Below are positions 1-6,795 of a DNA stretch of 13,606 nucleotides, in pieces. Numbering within the stretch: position 1 is the stretch's first letter; each line of letters opens with the position of its first letter. Origin of the DNA: an uncultured Eubacteriales bacterium (lineage in GTDB: Bacteria; Bacillota; Clostridia; Oscillospirales; CAG-382); assembly GCA_900550505.1 (NCBI GenBank), contig URSI01000014.1, positions 1-13,606 on the forward strand, written 5' to 3'. The notes beneath the pieces are model-generated. The model was not told the DNA's origin. It ran no database searches and saw nothing but the letters and a program-made list of their open reading frames with translations. Both the position numbers and the translations under genes were made by a program.

Positions 1-244
1 CCACGATGCCGGGCAGTTCCTTTACCGCCTCGTAGGCGTTATTCACCGGAAGCCGCTCTACCATACGGGGTAAGTCATAGACCAGCTTTCCCCGCTCGGC
101 CTTTACCACCGGACGATCCCCTTTGACCAACACCTCCGGCAATTGTTGGAAAAGGCTGTCCATATAGGTATAATTCACATCATTCTGCGCTTGTGCCGCA
201 AATGCCGACAAGCATAAACAAAAGATAATCACTGTCCTCATCAT
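1..244 (-). CDS. TonB-dependent outer-membrane receptor, N-terminal fragment (Bacteroidales type)
   Basis: Translating the minus strand from ATG at 244 gives 81 codons with no stop before the window edge. The protein opens with a signal peptide (MMRTVIIFCLCLSAFAAQAQ, cleavage expected after AQA). A stretch follows that reads like the start of a TonB plug domain: LPEVLVKGDRPVVKAE at about residues 35-50, then KLVYDLPR and NAYEAVKELPGIV at about 69-81. Such sequences are typical of Bacteroides/Parabacteroides outer-membrane receptors with an OMP beta-barrel, which import nutrients or siderophores across the outer membrane using TonB energy. The leader has no Shine-Dalgarno and is A/T-rich, as in Bacteroidetes. 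A Gram-positive clostridium has no outer membrane for such a protein, so this piece does not belong with the rest of the window. The start could be ATG 244 or 241. Family assignment is by recognition; the substrate is unknown. Confidence 0.75.
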   Translation of the reverse strand, partial: MMRTVIIFCLCLSAFAAQAQNDVNYTYMDSLFQQLPEVLVKGDRPVVKAERGKLVYDLPRMVERLPVNNAYEAVKELPGIV

Positions 245-265
245 CGTTTTATTTTTAATGTCCAT

Positions 266-274
266 GCAAAGTAA
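266..274 (-). promoter_or_regulatory. Bacteroidetes-like -7 promoter box
   Basis: The minus strand reads TTACTTTGC, one mismatch from the Bacteroidetes sigma-ABfr -7 consensus TAnnTTTGC. It lies about 22 bases upstream of ATG 244 and leaves a short A-rich leader. The matching -33 TTTG box would fall near 293-298, about where the sequence changes to clostridial rluD, and none is seen there. This supports Bacteroidetes origin for the left end. The motif is short, so it is suggestive only. Confidence 0.4.
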
Positions 275-280
275 AGGTGA

Positions 281-300
281 AAAATGTGCCGTATGTGTTA
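281..300. other. Junction between Bacteroidales-like and clostridial sequence
   Basis: On the minus strand, RluD homology runs through DRKKRAAAPNAVGIKPAVTH (codons down to about 293). RluD proteins normally continue with VTHYRVLER-like sequence, but here the reading becomes THTAHFSPLL, A/T content rises, and a Bacteroidetes promoter and receptor gene follow. The exact breakpoint cannot be fixed by eye and may lie in a few shared bases (ACACATAC). No transposase, terminal repeats or att-like duplication is visible at the join. An assembly or library chimera is the simplest explanation; a real recombination event is possible but less likely. Confidence 0.65.
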
Positions 301-928
301 CCGCCGGCTTTATCCCAACGGCATTGGGAGCCGCCGCACGTTTCTTTCTGTCGGTTATACTTCTCCCGAGCGGAACATCGACCGTTCCGCAATCATTCTT
401 GATAACGCCGGTAACGACCGCCCTGTACTTGCGGACAAACGAGTGCTCCTGTATCTGCTCTGCAAGGCGCACATGCGCCGTGTCGTTCTTTGCTACTATA
501 AGCAAACCCGCCGTGTCTTTATCGAGTCTGTGCACTATCCCCGGACGCACCTTGCCGTTTATGGACGAAAGTCTGCCGCTGCATTTATAAAGCAGCGCAT
601 TCACGAGAGTGCCGTCCGGATTTCCCGCTGCCGGATGGACGACCATTCCCTGAGGCTTGTTTACCACCAGAAGGTCATCGTCCTCGTACACGATCTCCAC
701 ATCGATATCCTGAGGCACCGCCTCTATCGGGCTCGGATCGGGAATAGACACGGTATACACATCGCCCTGTTTTACCCGATGATTCTTCGGCACCGCTCGT
801 CCGTCGACTGAAAGCACCTCGAGCCCCTGCGCGGCGCTGCGGCTCACGCCGGCGGCAGCCGCTACAAAGACATCGAGGCGCTGCCCTTCGTTGTCATTCT
901 CCGCTATCAGCCGTAATATCCTGCTCAT
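291..928 (-). CDS. rluD: RluA/RluD-family 23S rRNA pseudouridine synthase, C-terminally truncated at the junction
   Basis: The start is ATG at 928, giving MSRILRLIAENDNEGQRLDVF, the usual opening of clostridial RluD-like proteins with an S4 RNA-binding domain at about residues 13-75. The catalytic motif HRLDKDTAGLL occupies residues 133-143, with the nucleophilic aspartate at 136. The C-terminal end of homology is near VTH at residues 210-212, about 90 residues short of the family's usual ~300. The missing part contains the GRTHQIR region of the catalytic fold, so the piece as written would be inactive. It overlaps the 3' end of lspA by 35 bases, and translation is probably coupled, since the site in front of ATG (GGAAAAGAAGATC) is a weak ribosome binding site. 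The reading frame continues in frame into the Bacteroidales receptor, so a gene caller could report one false fusion protein. The gene is probably intact in the real genome. Confidence 0.85.
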
Positions 929-1430
929 GATCTTCTTTTCCGCCGTCCCCGTTTGCACGCTGACTGCGGCTTTCGATAAAGATTAGCCAGATCCCCAAAA
1001 GCACCGCACCTATGGTGATAAATGAATCCGCCACATTAAAGATCGCAAAATCAACAAACTGCGTCTTTATGAAATCGACGACATAAGCCTCTCCGGCTTC
1101 ATCGAGACGGAAAAGCCTGTCGATCATGTTACCGGCACCGCCGCCTGCCAGAAACGCCAGCGCAAGGCAGAAAATCCGGCTTTTCGGCCGGAATCTCCGG
1201 TCTGCCAGAATATAAATCATGACCGCCAGCGCGACGGCAGACAACAGCATGAACACCCACCGGTTGTCGGCAAGCATCCCGAATGCCGCGCCCTTATTCC
1301 GCTGATACGTCCAGCAGACAAATCCGTCGATAAAATCGACTTCCTCATACAGCTCTATATTCGATACCACTATCCACTTTGTGAACTGGTCAAGCCCCGC
1401 TGCCGCGACTGCTATCAACAGCCATATCAT
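894..1430 (-). CDS. lspA: Lipoprotein signal peptidase (signal peptidase II)
   Basis: LspA is the integral-membrane aspartyl protease that removes the signal peptide of diacylglyceryl-modified prolipoproteins. I chose ATG 1430 (MIWLLIAVAAAGLDQ, 178 residues) because it overlaps the ileS stop as ATGA and starts in the first membrane helix; an upstream start at 1460 would only add ileS-overlapping residues. Visible family motifs are QRNKGAAFG at about 43-51, GNMIDR at 100-105, VVDF with Asp119, and FNVADSFITIG with Asp135. Asp119 and Asp135 correspond to the catalytic pair. Four hydrophobic segments fit the family topology. A charged tail of about 25 residues after the last helix is a modest C-terminal extension. 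It sits between ileS and rluD, a common lsp-rlu arrangement in Firmicutes. Confidence 0.95.
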   Translation of the reverse strand: MIWLLIAVAAAGLDQFTKWIVVSNIELYEEVDFIDGFVCWTYQRNKGAAFGMLADNRWVFMLLSAVALAVMIYILADRRFRPKSRIFCLALAFLAGGGAGNMIDRLFRLDEAGEAYVVDFIKTQFVDFAIFNVADSFITIGAVLLGIWLIFIESRSQRANGDGGKEDHEQDITADSGE

Positions 1431-4231
1431 TTCCCGAGCACCTTGCGGCAGCGCGGGCAAAGAGCCTGACCGTCCTCGTCAGCCGTTGTTTCGGTCGAAT
1501 GCATCCAGCATCTCACACACTTTTCGCCGGGTGCCTCATGGACTGCCACCTTTATACCGCTCGCTGTATCGTCATGCACCGGTTCCGCGGGCTCGTCGTA
1601 ACTGAGCTTCACCTCAGACACGATAAACACGGTCTCAAGTATATCGCGGTCCTTTTCGAAAAGCTGCATGGCTTCATTGTCGCGCGTACCGTATATCGTG
1701 AGCGACGCCTCGAGCGACTTGCCTATACGCTTCTGCGCGCGTTCAAGTTCAAGAGCCTTGCACACGTCGTCACGCACTTCAAACAGGCGGTCAAAGTGTT
1801 CCTTCTGCTCCGGAAAATCAAAGTCCGCCCTGTAATCCGGCAACGGGTTCAAAAACACACTGAGCGCTTCCTCGCCGGGTTCATGTCTCATATACCTCCA
1901 CGTTTCCTCACAGGTATATGAAAGCACGGGTGCCAACATACGCGTGATCGCCGAAAGTGTATGATATATGGCCGTCTGTGCACTTCTCCGTTCCACCGAA
2001 TCACGCGACTGCGTATAAAGTCTGTCCTTACAGATATCTATATACAGCTTGGAAAGGTCTATCGAACAGAAGTTGTGTATGTCATGATACACGTCATGGA
2101 AAGTATACGAATCGTATGCCGCTTTCACGCGGGCCGCAAGTGCGTTGAGCCCTGAAAGCAGCCACTTGTCCAAATCCTGCATCTGTTCTGCCGGTACCAT
2201 ATCCTTTGAAGGATCAAAATCATTGTCGCCGAGATTTGCAAGAAGTATGCGCAGCGTGTTTCTTATCTTGCGGTAACTTTCGGACAGCTGCTTGAATATG
2301 GCGTCGGATGCGCGGACGTCAACATGGTAATCGCTTGCCGCGACCCACAGGCGAAGCATATCCGCGCCGTATTTCGTTATTATTTCCTCCGGCGCAACCG
2401 AGTTGCCGAGCGATTTGTGCATCGCCTTGCCTTCGCCGTCAACGACCCAGCCATGTGTCAGCACCTGCCGGTAAGGCGCCCCGCCGCCTCTGGTGCCTAC
2501 GGCTGTCAGCAACGAACTCTGGAACCATCCACGGTACTGGTCGGCACCTTCAAGGTACAGATCCGCCGGCCACTCACGGCCCTCGCTGCCGTTCAATACA
2601 TAAAAATGAGTAGAACCGCTGTCGAACCAACCGTCGAGCGTATCAGTTTCCTTCACAAAGCGCCTGCTCCCGCATTCAGGGCACACATACCCCTCAGGCA
2701 ACAGTTCCGCAGCCTCGCGTTCGAACCAGATATTAGAGCCGTGCCGTGCGAAAAGCTCTGAAATACGCCCTATGGTGTCGTCATCACATATCACCTTGCC
2801 GCAGTCGGCGCAGGTGAACACGGGTATCGGAAGTCCCCAGTGGCGCTGACGCGATATGCACCAATCCGCGCGCTCACGCACCATAGAGACCATACGATCA
2901 TGTCCCCACTCGGGTATCCATTCAACATCGTCACACGCCTTTGCCGCCGCATCCTTGTACGCTTCAACGGATACAAACCACTGCGGGGTGGCGCGGAATA
3001 TTATCGGTTTTTTGCAGCGCCAGCAATGAGGATACTGGTGAGATATACGTTCGGAAGCAAAAAGCAAGCCGCTCGTTTTCAGATCAGCCAGTATCGCTTC
3101 GTTTGATTCCTCTGTCGTCAATCCGGCATACTTGCCCGCAAGTTCCGTCTGACGGCCGCGGTCGTCGACAGGCACGAGGATATCGAGCTTGTAGCGCTGT
3201 CCGGTCACATAGTCGTCCGCGCCGAAGCCCGGAGCCGTATGGACACAACCGGTGCCGCTCTCCGCCGTCACATATTCCGCGTTGACTACGAGGCTTTCGC
3301 GGTCAAGGAACGGATGCTTCGCTTTGGCGTACTCGAACTGTGCGCCCTTGAACACCGTCACGGTCTCCCACTCTTCTATCCCGCCGGCTTTCATCGTAGC
3401 TTCGGCAAGCGCCTCCATCACTATATAATATTCTTCGCCCGCTTTAACGAGCACATAGTTCTCACGCGGATGAAGCGCTATGGCAACATTACCCGGAAGC
3501 GTCCAGATCGTCGTCGTCCAGATCACAAAATAAGCATGGTCGAGCTCACATATGCCATTCAAAAGTCCTTTGTCGTCGCTCACGGGGAACTTGACAAACA
3601 CGCTTGTACATTCGTCGTCGCAATATTCTATCTCGGCTTCGGCGAGCGCCGTCTCGTCATGGGCGCACCAATACACGGGCTTCAGACCTTTATATATGTA
3701 GCCCTTTTTGAACATCTCACCGAAAACCTTGACCTCCGTCGCTTCAAAATCCGGCGACATCGTAAGGTAAGCATTGTCCCAGTCCCCGATGACTCCGAGC
3801 CGTCTGAAAGACTCTTTCTGCAGCTGCACGAATTCATTCGCAAATTCACGGCAGGCGGTGCGGAAATCCGACACGCTCATATTCTTGCGGTTCAGCTTGT
3901 TGCGCTTGATTATAGCGCTCTCTATGGGCATCCCGTGGTTATCCCAACCGGGTATATAAGGCGCAAGGTACCCCTCCATCGTCTTTGACTTGACGATGAA
4001 ATCCTTGAGTATCTTATTCATGGCGGTACCTATATGGATATTACCGTTTGAAAAAGGAGGTCCGTCATGCAGCATGAACCGCTTATTTTTTGCATTATGC
4101 GCGAGAAGACGACCGTAAAGGTCGTTCTCCTCCCAATATTTACGTATCTCCGGCTCACGCTGCGCCAGATTCGCGCGCATCGGAAACTCCGTTTCCGGGA
4201 GATTGAGCGTACCGGTATAATCTACAGCCAT
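1427..4231 (-). CDS. ileS: Isoleucyl-tRNA synthetase
   Basis: IleS attaches isoleucine to tRNA-Ile and edits mischarged valine. The start is ATG 4231 (MAVDYTGTLNLPETEFPMRA), preceded by AAGGA ten bases upstream, giving 934 residues; an in-frame opening 84 bases further upstream lacks family similarity and runs into divIVA. Domains in order: N-terminal Rossmann half with GPPFSNGNIHIGT (HIGH-type site HIGT at 66-69), PGWDNHGMPIE near 94-104, the CP1 editing domain with AESGTGCVHTAPGFG at about 323-337, tryptophan-rich WFDSGSTHF, the KMSKS-type loop AMHKS at 603-607, the anticodon-binding helices, and a C-terminal zinc finger (CVRC...CPRC) at the last 30 residues. Both ATP-site signatures deviate from the textbook form. 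It lies 31 bases after divIVA and its stop overlaps lspA. No T-box leader is visible, so expression probably comes from the operon promoter. Confidence 0.97.
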   Translation of the reverse strand: MAVDYTGTLNLPETEFPMRANLAQREPEIRKYWEENDLYGRLLAHNAKNKRFMLHDGPPFSNGNIHIGTAMNKILKDFIVKSKTMEGYLAPYIPGWDNHGMPIESAIIKRNKLNRKNMSVSDFRTACREFANEFVQLQKESFRRLGVIGDWDNAYLTMSPDFEATEVKVFGEMFKKGYIYKGLKPVYWCAHDETALAEAEIEYCDDECTSVFVKFPVSDDKGLLNGICELDHAYFVIWTTTIWTLPGNVAIALHPRENYVLVKAGEEYYIVMEALAEATMKAGGIEEWETVTVFKGAQFEYAKAKHPFLDRESLVVNAEYVTAESGTGCVHTAPGFGADDYVTGQRYKLDILVPVDDRGRQTELAGKYAGLTTEESNEAILADLKTSGLLFASERISHQYPHCWRCKKPIIFRATPQWFVSVEAYKDAAAKACDDVEWIPEWGHDRMVSMVRERADWCISRQRHWGLPIPVFTCADCGKVICDDDTIGRISELFARHGSNIWFEREAAELLPEGYVCPECGSRRFVKETDTLDGWFDSGSTHFYVLNGSEGREWPADLYLEGADQYRGWFQSSLLTAVGTRGGGAPYRQVLTHGWVVDGEGKAMHKSLGNSVAPEEIITKYGADMLRLWVAASDYHVDVRASDAIFKQLSESYRKIRNTLRILLANLGDNDFDPSKDMVPAEQMQDLDKWLLSGLNALAARVKAAYDSYTFHDVYHDIHNFCSIDLSKLYIDICKDRLYTQSRDSVERRSAQTAIYHTLSAITRMLAPVLSYTCEETWRYMRHEPGEEALSVFLNPLPDYRADFDFPEQKEHFDRLFEVRDDVCKALELERAQKRIGKSLEASLTIYGTRDNEAMQLFEKDRDILETVFIVSEVKLSYDEPAEPVHDDTASGIKVAVHEAPGEKCVRCWMHSTETTADEDGQALCPRCRKVLGK

Positions 4232-4262
4232 TGTCTGTGTTTCCTTCGATATAATTTTATTT

Positions 4263-5057
4263 TCAATCCTTGCCGGTCTGCTTGAGCAGCCTGATATATT
4301 CGTCCTCGTCCTCATCGGCCTTTACGGACGCTTCTTCATCGTTTTCGGAACACGTCTCCTCAGTCTCCTGCGCCACGACGGTCTCCCCGGATCGATCAAG
4401 TTCCTGTTCGGGTTCTTGCTCCGTCTCTGCATCCATATCGCCGTCCGGGTGATCCTCAGCAGGGGCTTCCGTCTCAACCTGTTGAGACGCCTTTATTGCC
4501 GCATCATCATTCGTTGCAAAGCGGTCCGGAGCGTTCTTTATCGTCTCACGGACCTCGGTGAACACATCGGCAATAAGTTTATCCTCATCCGGGAGCACTA
4601 TATCCTCTATCTCATTTACCGAAAGAGTTTGTAACGCCTCGATATGCTCGCGATACGCATCAAACAGCTTTTTCTTAAAGTCAAGTATGCGTGTGCGCAT
4701 CTCCCACATCTCATCCTTTTCCGCATTTATCTCGTCGCGGAACCGGGCAATAACGGCATCGCTGCGTTCCTTTATGGACTCGGTTATGAGTTCGGCACGC
4801 GCGGTCGCATCGCTGACGATGCGCTCGGCCATCTTCTGCGCATTCAGCAGCGTCGTGCGTATGGATTCCTCCTCGTCACGTATCTGGTCGAGCTTTGCGG
4901 CTACGCTCTTCAGCTTTTTCTCAAGCTCCATATTCTCACGGTAAATTTCCGTGTATTTTCCGATTATAAAGTCGATGTACTCATCTACGTCGATGGGATT
5001 ATAGCCTCTGACCGTTTTCGCAAACGTCTTATTCTTCAATTCGTGTGGGGCAAGCAT
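4263..5057 (-). CDS. divIVA: DivIVA-family cell-division/polarity protein with acidic tail
   Basis: DivIVA binds curved membrane at poles and septa and recruits division or cell-wall partners. The start is ATG 5057 (MLAPHELKNKTFAKTVRGYNP), with GGAGGA eight bases upstream, giving 264 residues. The N-terminal 30 residues match the DivIVA membrane-binding module, including the hydrophobic-basic tip FAKTVRGY and the following NPIDVDEYIDFI helix. A long coiled coil runs from about residue 45 to 165. The remaining ~80 residues are a low-complexity tail rich in Glu, Asp, Thr and Ser (for example EQEPEQELDR), ending in EYIRLLKQTGKD. The tail differs from short Bacillus DivIVA and could be a partner-binding or phosphorylated region. 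It lies 19 bases after yggT, as expected for this cluster. Confidence 0.92.
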   Translation of the reverse strand: MLAPHELKNKTFAKTVRGYNPIDVDEYIDFIIGKYTEIYRENMELEKKLKSVAAKLDQIRDEEESIRTTLLNAQKMAERIVSDATARAELITESIKERSDAVIARFRDEINAEKDEMWEMRTRILDFKKKLFDAYREHIEALQTLSVNEIEDIVLPDEDKLIADVFTEVRETIKNAPDRFATNDDAAIKASQQVETEAPAEDHPDGDMDAETEQEPEQELDRSGETVVAQETEETCSENDEEASVKADEDEDEYIRLLKQTGKD

Positions 5058-5076
5058 CTGATCATTCCTCCATGTT

Positions 5077-5352
5077 TCATACCGTAAACTGAAGCAGTGC
5101 GTAGACAAAATATATCAGCATCATAGTCACAAAAAACGGTATATCGATCGGTATGGACTGCACGAGCTCGCTGCGCCCAAGCAGCACGCGCATAGGATAT
5201 ATCACCGGCTCGGTGATTGCATACAAAAACCTTATCACCGGACTCTCTTCGTCTATTGGGAACCATGAAGTTATAGCCCGCGCAAACATGCACAAAATCA
5301 GCACCATAAGAAATGCACTGACGGTCCCTGCCATAATATTGAGAAATACCAT
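5077..5352 (-). CDS. yggT: YggT/YlmG-family small integral-membrane protein
   Basis: The product is 91 residues, beginning MVFLNIMAGTVSAFLM at ATG 5352. An in-frame opening to 5436 exists, but its added residues (HIGESERRGCPAS...) are polar and not family-like. Two hydrophobic segments are visible, at about residues 3-25 and 66-90, flanking the conserved YggT signature: ITSWFPIDEESPVIRFLYAITEPV at about 28-51 (WFP, then TEPV) followed by YPMRVLLG. YggT/YlmG proteins are encoded with SepF and DivIVA in many Firmicutes and in chloroplast ancestors. They are linked to division or membrane-protein assembly, but the biochemical role is not settled. A weak GGAGAAGCGGG sits upstream. The 215 bases before it are non-coding. 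Confidence 0.9.
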   Translation of the reverse strand: MVFLNIMAGTVSAFLMVLILCMFARAITSWFPIDEESPVIRFLYAITEPVIYPMRVLLGRSELVQSIPIDIPFFVTMMLIYFVYALLQFTV

Positions 5353-5394
5353 TTTAATTCCCGCTTCTCCGGCATTCTTCAAAGCAACAACGCA

Positions 5395-5453
5395 GGACGC
5401 CGGGCACCCGCGCCGCTCCGACTCACCGATATGCAAACACAGCGGACGCCGGG
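5395..5453. repeat. Pair of 10-bp direct repeats in the sepF-yggT gap
   Basis: GGACGCCGGG occurs at 5395-5404 and again at 5444-5453, 49 bp apart. On the minus strand the similarity extends imperfectly to about 21 bases (CCCGGCGTCC then a T/G-rich run). The repeats lie in the non-coding stretch ahead of yggT, where an internal promoter for the distal genes might be. No clear -35/-10 pair was found there. Function unknown; chance is possible. Confidence 0.35.
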
Positions 5454-5533
5454 AACACTATCCCGCCGTCGCTTTACACCTGATACCGGACAAAACAAAC
5501 CACTGCCGATACACACCGGCGACTGGGAACCAA

Positions 5534-5556
5534 AGGGTCTCCCGAAGGAAGACCCT
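5534..5556 (-). terminator. Hairpin after sepF, possible weak terminator or attenuator
   Basis: On the minus strand, 12 bases after the sepF stop, AGGGTCTTC pairs with GGAGACCCT around a CTTCG loop: nine pairs with one T-G wobble. Only TTGGTT follows, not a strong T-run, so termination would be partial. It begins the 215-base gap before yggT and may separate the queA-sepF part from the yggT-rluD part, or protect the mRNA end. Confidence 0.5.
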
Positions 5557-5567
5557 CACAAATTGCT

Positions 5568-6014
5568 TCAGAAAAGCTCTCTGGGCGAAGCCTTTTCGTT
5601 CTTGTCGGGCATCTGCTCACCCGATACGTTAACACCGCTGGGCGTGACAACATATGTGGAATTTGCCACTCTTCTGATGTTGCCGTTGATCGCAAACACT
5701 ACCCCTGTAAGAAAATCTATTATGCGCTTGATCGTCTCCTTGTTGGTGTCCTCAAGATTGAGCACCACGGTGTGACGGCGAAGCAGAAAATCACCGATCG
5801 AAGTGACCTCTTCATATGTCTCGGGCTTGACGACTTTCATCTCAAGTGCGGAAGAAGACATGCTGACACTGCTTCTCGCCGGTCCCGGCTGCACAGTCTC
5901 TGATTTTGCCGGCGTCGACGCGGAGACCTCGCTCTCCTCTTCTTCAGCGTAATCCTTCAGATCCTCATCGTCATTCTCGGTAAACTCACTGATAAACCTC
6001 TTAAAAACACCCAT
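5568..6014 (-). CDS. sepF: Cell-division protein SepF
   Basis: SepF is a membrane-tethered FtsZ-binding protein that bundles and anchors Z-ring filaments at the division septum. The start is ATG 6014, with GGAGG eight bases upstream; the product has 148 residues, the usual size. The N-terminal amphipathic membrane anchor is MGVFKRFISEF. An acidic, Ser/Ala/Pro-rich linker covers about residues 13-58. The globular SepF domain runs from about 60 to 130, with the typical stretch VVLNLEDTNKETIKRIIDFL, then GVVFAINGNIRRV and STYVVTPSGVNV. The short polar tail ends KASPRELF. It follows yggS by 73 bases, the same yggS/ylmE-sepF order seen in Bacillus and many Clostridia. A hairpin lies just after its stop. 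Confidence 0.95.
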   Translation of the reverse strand: MGVFKRFISEFTENDDEDLKDYAEEEESEVSASTPAKSETVQPGPARSSVSMSSSALEMKVVKPETYEEVTSIGDFLLRRHTVVLNLEDTNKETIKRIIDFLTGVVFAINGNIRRVANSTYVVTPSGVNVSGEQMPDKNEKASPRELF

Positions 6015-6087
6015 TGTGCTGACCTCCGTTAATATTTATATTTATCGGGCACGTCATCGTCTATGTTCCGTCTGCCGTCAAAACGCG

Positions 6088-6795
6088 TCAGCTGCGCCGA
6101 CCGAACACTGCCGTGCCAAGACGTACCATGGTTGAGCCGTTTTCCGCCGCGGAGACATAATCGCCGGACATACCCATAGACAGTACATCCATAATACTAT
6201 TATCTACATTTTCACCCGTCGTGTCAATAACCTTAGCGTTAATTTTCAAAAAAATTTCACGCATCGCACGGAAATATCGTGCGTTGTCCTCGCCATCCGC
6301 ACATACCGGCGGGATCGCCATAAGCCCTCTCACCCTCAGCGCACCGAAATTGCGCAACGCAAAAACAAACTCCTCGGCCTGAGACGGCTGCACACCGCCC
6401 TTGCTCTCCTCACATGCTATATTTATTTCCGCAAGCACGTCCATGCGTAATCCCCGCTTCGACGCCTGTTTGTCTATTTCCGCAGCAAGGTGGAGCGAGT
6501 CGACCGAGTGTATCATGCTCACCTTGTCTATTATATACTTCACCTTATTCGTCTGCAATCTCCCGATAAAATGCAGCTCTGCGGAAGGCGGATAGTACGG
6601 GTACTTCTCAAGCAGCTCATTTACTCTGTTCTCGCCTATATACCGGACCCCGCATTCATTGACCGCATACGCTATCCTCTCGACATCGACAGTTTTTACA
6701 GCCGCGAGCAGCTTTACCTCCGGGTGCGGAGCCAGCATGGCTCTCACAGCTTCAAGATTTGATCTTATCTGCTGCTTTACCGAATCGTCAAGCAT
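6088..6795 (-). CDS. yggS: YggS-family pyridoxal-phosphate-binding homeostasis protein (PLPBP)
   Basis: This single-domain alanine-racemase-fold protein binds PLP and keeps vitamin B6 and amino/keto-acid pools in balance; no racemase activity is known for the family. The product has 235 residues starting at ATG 6795. Family motifs: LLAAVKTV with the PLP lysine at residue 34, YIGENRVNELLEKY, ELHFIGRLQTNK, IHSVDS, GLMAIPP and LSMGMSGDY near the C-terminus, then VRLGTAVFGRR. Its ATG directly follows the stop of the upstream HlyD-like gene (TGAATG), implying coupled translation. In Bacillus this gene is ylmE, next to sepF, as here. Confidence 0.96.
   Translation of the reverse strand: MLDDSVKQQIRSNLEAVRAMLAPHPEVKLLAAVKTVDVERIAYAVNECGVRYIGENRVNELLEKYPYYPPSAELHFIGRLQTNKVKYIIDKVSMIHSVDSLHLAAEIDKQASKRGLRMDVLAEINIACEESKGGVQPSQAEEFVFALRNFGALRVRGLMAIPPVCADGEDNARYFRAMREIFLKINAKVIDTTGENVDNSIMDVLSMGMSGDYVSAAENGSTMVRLGTAVFGRRS

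Noticed and set aside
1..300. Mobile element or prophage boundary explaining the foreign left end
   Set aside because: No transposase, integrase, inverted terminal repeats or target duplication is visible, and the receptor is an ordinary chromosomal Bacteroidales-type gene; only one side can be seen, so this is not fully excluded.
258..811. Two overlapping plus-strand open frames of 110 and 175 codons
   Set aside because: They lie opposite rluD and the receptor leader, lack family-like sequence, and cross the chimeric join; the minus strand carries clear RluD motifs.
3239..3988. Plus-strand open frame of 249 codons inside ileS
   Set aside because: It is antisense to strongly conserved IleS sequence, with no ribosome site or recognisable domain.
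4232..4262. T-box riboswitch controlling ileS
   Set aside because: The gap to divIVA is only 31 bases, too short for a T-box, and no specifier/antiterminator sequence is visible.
4232..4315. Longer ileS starting inside divIVA
   Set aside because: The added 28 residues have no IleS similarity; AAGGA before ATG 4231 supports the shorter start.
5353..5436. Longer yggT starting at 5436
   Set aside because: Added residues are polar and unlike the family, and the region contains half of the direct-repeat pair; ATG 5352 starts directly in the first membrane helix.
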